A DNA stretch of 13,332 nucleotides from DATJBC01 sp035515515 (lineage in GTDB: Bacteria; Actinomycetota; Acidimicrobiia; Acidimicrobiales; UBA8190). The stretch is from NCBI GenBank assembly GCA_035515515.1, contig DATJBC010000158.1, positions 1 to 13,332 on the forward strand, given 5' to 3'. Below are positions 12,019-13,332 of the stretch, in pieces (position 1 is the first letter of the stretch; every line of letters begins with the position of its first letter). The notes beneath the pieces are model-generated. The model ran no database searches. It was given only the letters and a program-made list of their open reading frames with translations, and had not been told where the DNA came from. The position numbers and the translations under genes are program-made.

Positions 12019-13332
12019 TCACACCGGGCTCTCGTCGAGCATGGCATCGGCGACCTTCACGAACCCTGCGATGTTGGCGCCGACCACGTAGCTGTCGGGT
12101 TGGTCGTACTCCGCGGCGGTCGCGCACACCGCGTCGTGGATCTGCTTCATGATCGCCTGCAGCTTGCGGTCGACCTCCTCCGACGACCAGTGCACGAGCT
12201 GCATGTTCTGGGCCATCTCCAGGCCGGAGACCGCCACGCCCCCGGCATTGGCGGCCTTGCTCGGCGCGTACAGGACCCCGGCGCCGGCGATGCGCTGCGC
12301 GGCGGCGGGGACCGTCGGCATGTTGGCCCCCTCGGCCACCAGGCGCACGCCGCCGGCGATCAGGTTCTCGGCGTCCTTCTCGCCGATCTCGTTCTGCGTC
12401 GCGCAGGGGAAGGCACAGTCTGCGGGGACGCTCCACAGCAGGTTCTCACCGCTCCCGGGGACGGCCGCCACGAAGCGCACCCCGGGGAAGTGCTCGGCGT
12501 ACTCGCGGATGCGCCCACGCCGCTCGTTCTTGAGCTCCTTGACCCATTCCAGCTTGGGCCGGTCGATGCCGGCGGGGTCGTGGACGAAGCCGTCGGAGTC
12601 CGAGAACGTGACGGGGACGGCGCCCAGGTCGATGAGCTTCTCGGCGGTGAACTGCGCCACGTTGCCGCTGCCCGAGATCAGGCAGCGCGTGCCCTCCAGG
12701 CGGTCTCCTCTCCTCGCCAGCATCTCGTGGGCGAAGTACACGAGCCCGTAGCCGGTGGCCTCCTGGCGGATGGCCGACCCGCCCCACTTGATGCCCTTCC
12801 CGGTGAGCGAGCCCACGAAGCGCTTGGTGATCCGCTTGTACTGACCGAACAGGTACCCGATCTCACGTTGCCCGACGCCGATGTCCCCCGCCGGGACGTC
12901 GGTGAACTCGCCGATGTAGGGATAGAGCTCGGTCATGAACGACTGGCAGAAGCGGCGGATCTCCGACTCGCTCCGGCCCTTGGGGTCGAAGTCGGACCCG
13001 CCCTTGGCGCCCCCCATGGGCAGCGTCGTCAGCGAGTCCTTGATGGTCTGCTCGAAGGCCAGGAACTTGAGCACCCCCTGGTTGACGCTGGGGTGGAACC
13101 GCAGGCCGCCCTTGTAGGGGCCGATGGAGCTGCTCATCTGCACCCGGTAGCCGCGGTTGATGTGGGTCTGCCCCCGGTCGTCCACCCAGTTGATGCCGAA
13201 GCTGATCACCCGGTCCGGCTCCACCAGCCGCTCGAGGATCTTCTCGTCGATGTAGCGGGGGTGGCGCGCCAGGACGGGCTCGATCGACCGCACCACCTCG
13301 CCCACGGCCTGGTGGAACTCGGGCTCGCCCGG
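12019..13332 (-). CDS. gdhA: NADP-type glutamate dehydrogenase, N-terminus beyond the window
   Basis: Glutamate dehydrogenase, which links 2-oxoglutarate and ammonia to glutamate in the cytoplasm. The visible 437 residues match the E. coli GdhA type (447 residues) throughout: P-Y-K-G-G-L-R-F-H-P-S-V-N, then L-P-M-G-G-A-K-G-G-S-D-F-D-P-K-G with the catalytic Lys, D-V-P-A-G-D-I-G-V-G with the catalytic Asp, G-S-G-N-V-A-Q-F of the nucleotide fold, and A-E-G-A-N-M-P-T. F-S-D-S-D-G after the second strand resembles the NADP form. GTG at 13305 is not the start. The frame continues to the window edge, and P-G-E-P-E-F-H-Q-A-V aligns with residues near position 20 of GdhA, so about 17 residues are missing. 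Promoter and start lie outside. The permease follows after 1 nt. Confidence 0.95.
   Translation of the reverse strand, partial: PGEPEFHQAVGEVVRSIEPVLARHPRYIDEKILERLVEPDRVISFGINWVDDRGQTHINRGYRVQMSSSIGPYKGGLRFHPSVNQGVLKFLAFEQTIKDSLTTLPMGGAKGGSDFDPKGRSESEIRRFCQSFMTELYPYIGEFTDVPAGDIGVGQREIGYLFGQYKRITKRFVGSLTGKGIKWGGSAIRQEATGYGLVYFAHEMLARRGDRLEGTRCLISGSGNVAQFTAEKLIDLGAVPVTFSDSDGFVHDPAGIDRPKLEWVKELKNERRGRIREYAEHFPGVRFVAAVPGSGENLLWSVPADCAFPCATQNEIGEKDAENLIAGGVRLVAEGANMPTVPAAAQRIAGAGVLYAPSKAANAGGVAVSGLEMAQNMQLVHWSSEEVDRKLQAIMKQIHDAVCATAAEYDQPDSYVVGANIAGFVKVADAMLDESPV

Noticed and set aside
12018..12047. Upstream ATG (12047) for the amino-acid permease
   Set aside because: It would overlap gdhA by 29 nt with no Shine-Dalgarno; ATG 12017, 1 nt after the gdhA stop, fits a coupled start better.
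1..13332. tRNA or rRNA genes, CRISPR arrays, insertion sequences, long repeats
   Set aside because: None seen. The window is filled with protein genes of uniform composition, and the gaps are too short or too plain to hold such elements.

Overview
The window is a very GC-rich, gene-dense segment of a bacterial chromosome. Many GTG starts, 4-nt ATGA/GTGA gene overlaps and two palindromes that match the DosR (DevR) operator point to an actinobacterium. A soil or sediment lineage such as Acidimicrobiia would fit, but no rRNA or other marker here fixes the taxon.

Layout on the + strand: the C-terminal part of a monosaccharide-type ABC transporter permease (1-824) enters from the left and is followed by a hairpin. 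A gap with a perfect DosR-like palindrome (872-885) and a short leader ORF (998-1054) leads into an acetyl-CoA hydrolase/CoA-transferase family gene (1045-2295). A second gap holds a second DosR-like palindrome (2329-2342), a possible -10 element and a second short leader ORF (2391-2432). These precede a tightly overlapping operon of about 7.9 kb: an unrecognised protein (2429-2995), then the four subunits of a group 3b-type cytoplasmic NAD(P)-linked [NiFe] hydrogenase. In order these are the iron-sulfur beta subunit, the FAD/NAD(P) gamma subunit, the small subunit and the large subunit, with a stand-alone cyclic-nucleotide-binding-fold protein inserted after beta. The operon continues with the hydrogenase maturation protease, HypC, an EamA/DMT transporter and a DUF6390-like protein. 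It ends at 10270, only 40 nt from the convergent minus-strand genes.

On the - strand, an NADP-type glutamate dehydrogenase (N-terminus beyond the right edge) is followed after 1 nt by an APC-family amino-acid permease. They look like a two-gene nitrogen/amino-acid operon.

Taken together, the + strand genes read as a hypoxia-response module. A two-component regulator of the DosR type, not in this window, would switch on a CoA-transferase and a reversible H2/NAD(P)H hydrogenase, which fits fermentative disposal of reductant when oxygen runs out. The most interesting new point is that both DosR-like sites are followed by a short ORF with a good Shine-Dalgarno sequence and the same start motif M-x-[S/T]-R-D-H. 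Each short ORF ends overlapping the start of a downstream gene that lacks its own ribosome binding site. This looks like a shared leader-peptide or translational-coupling device.
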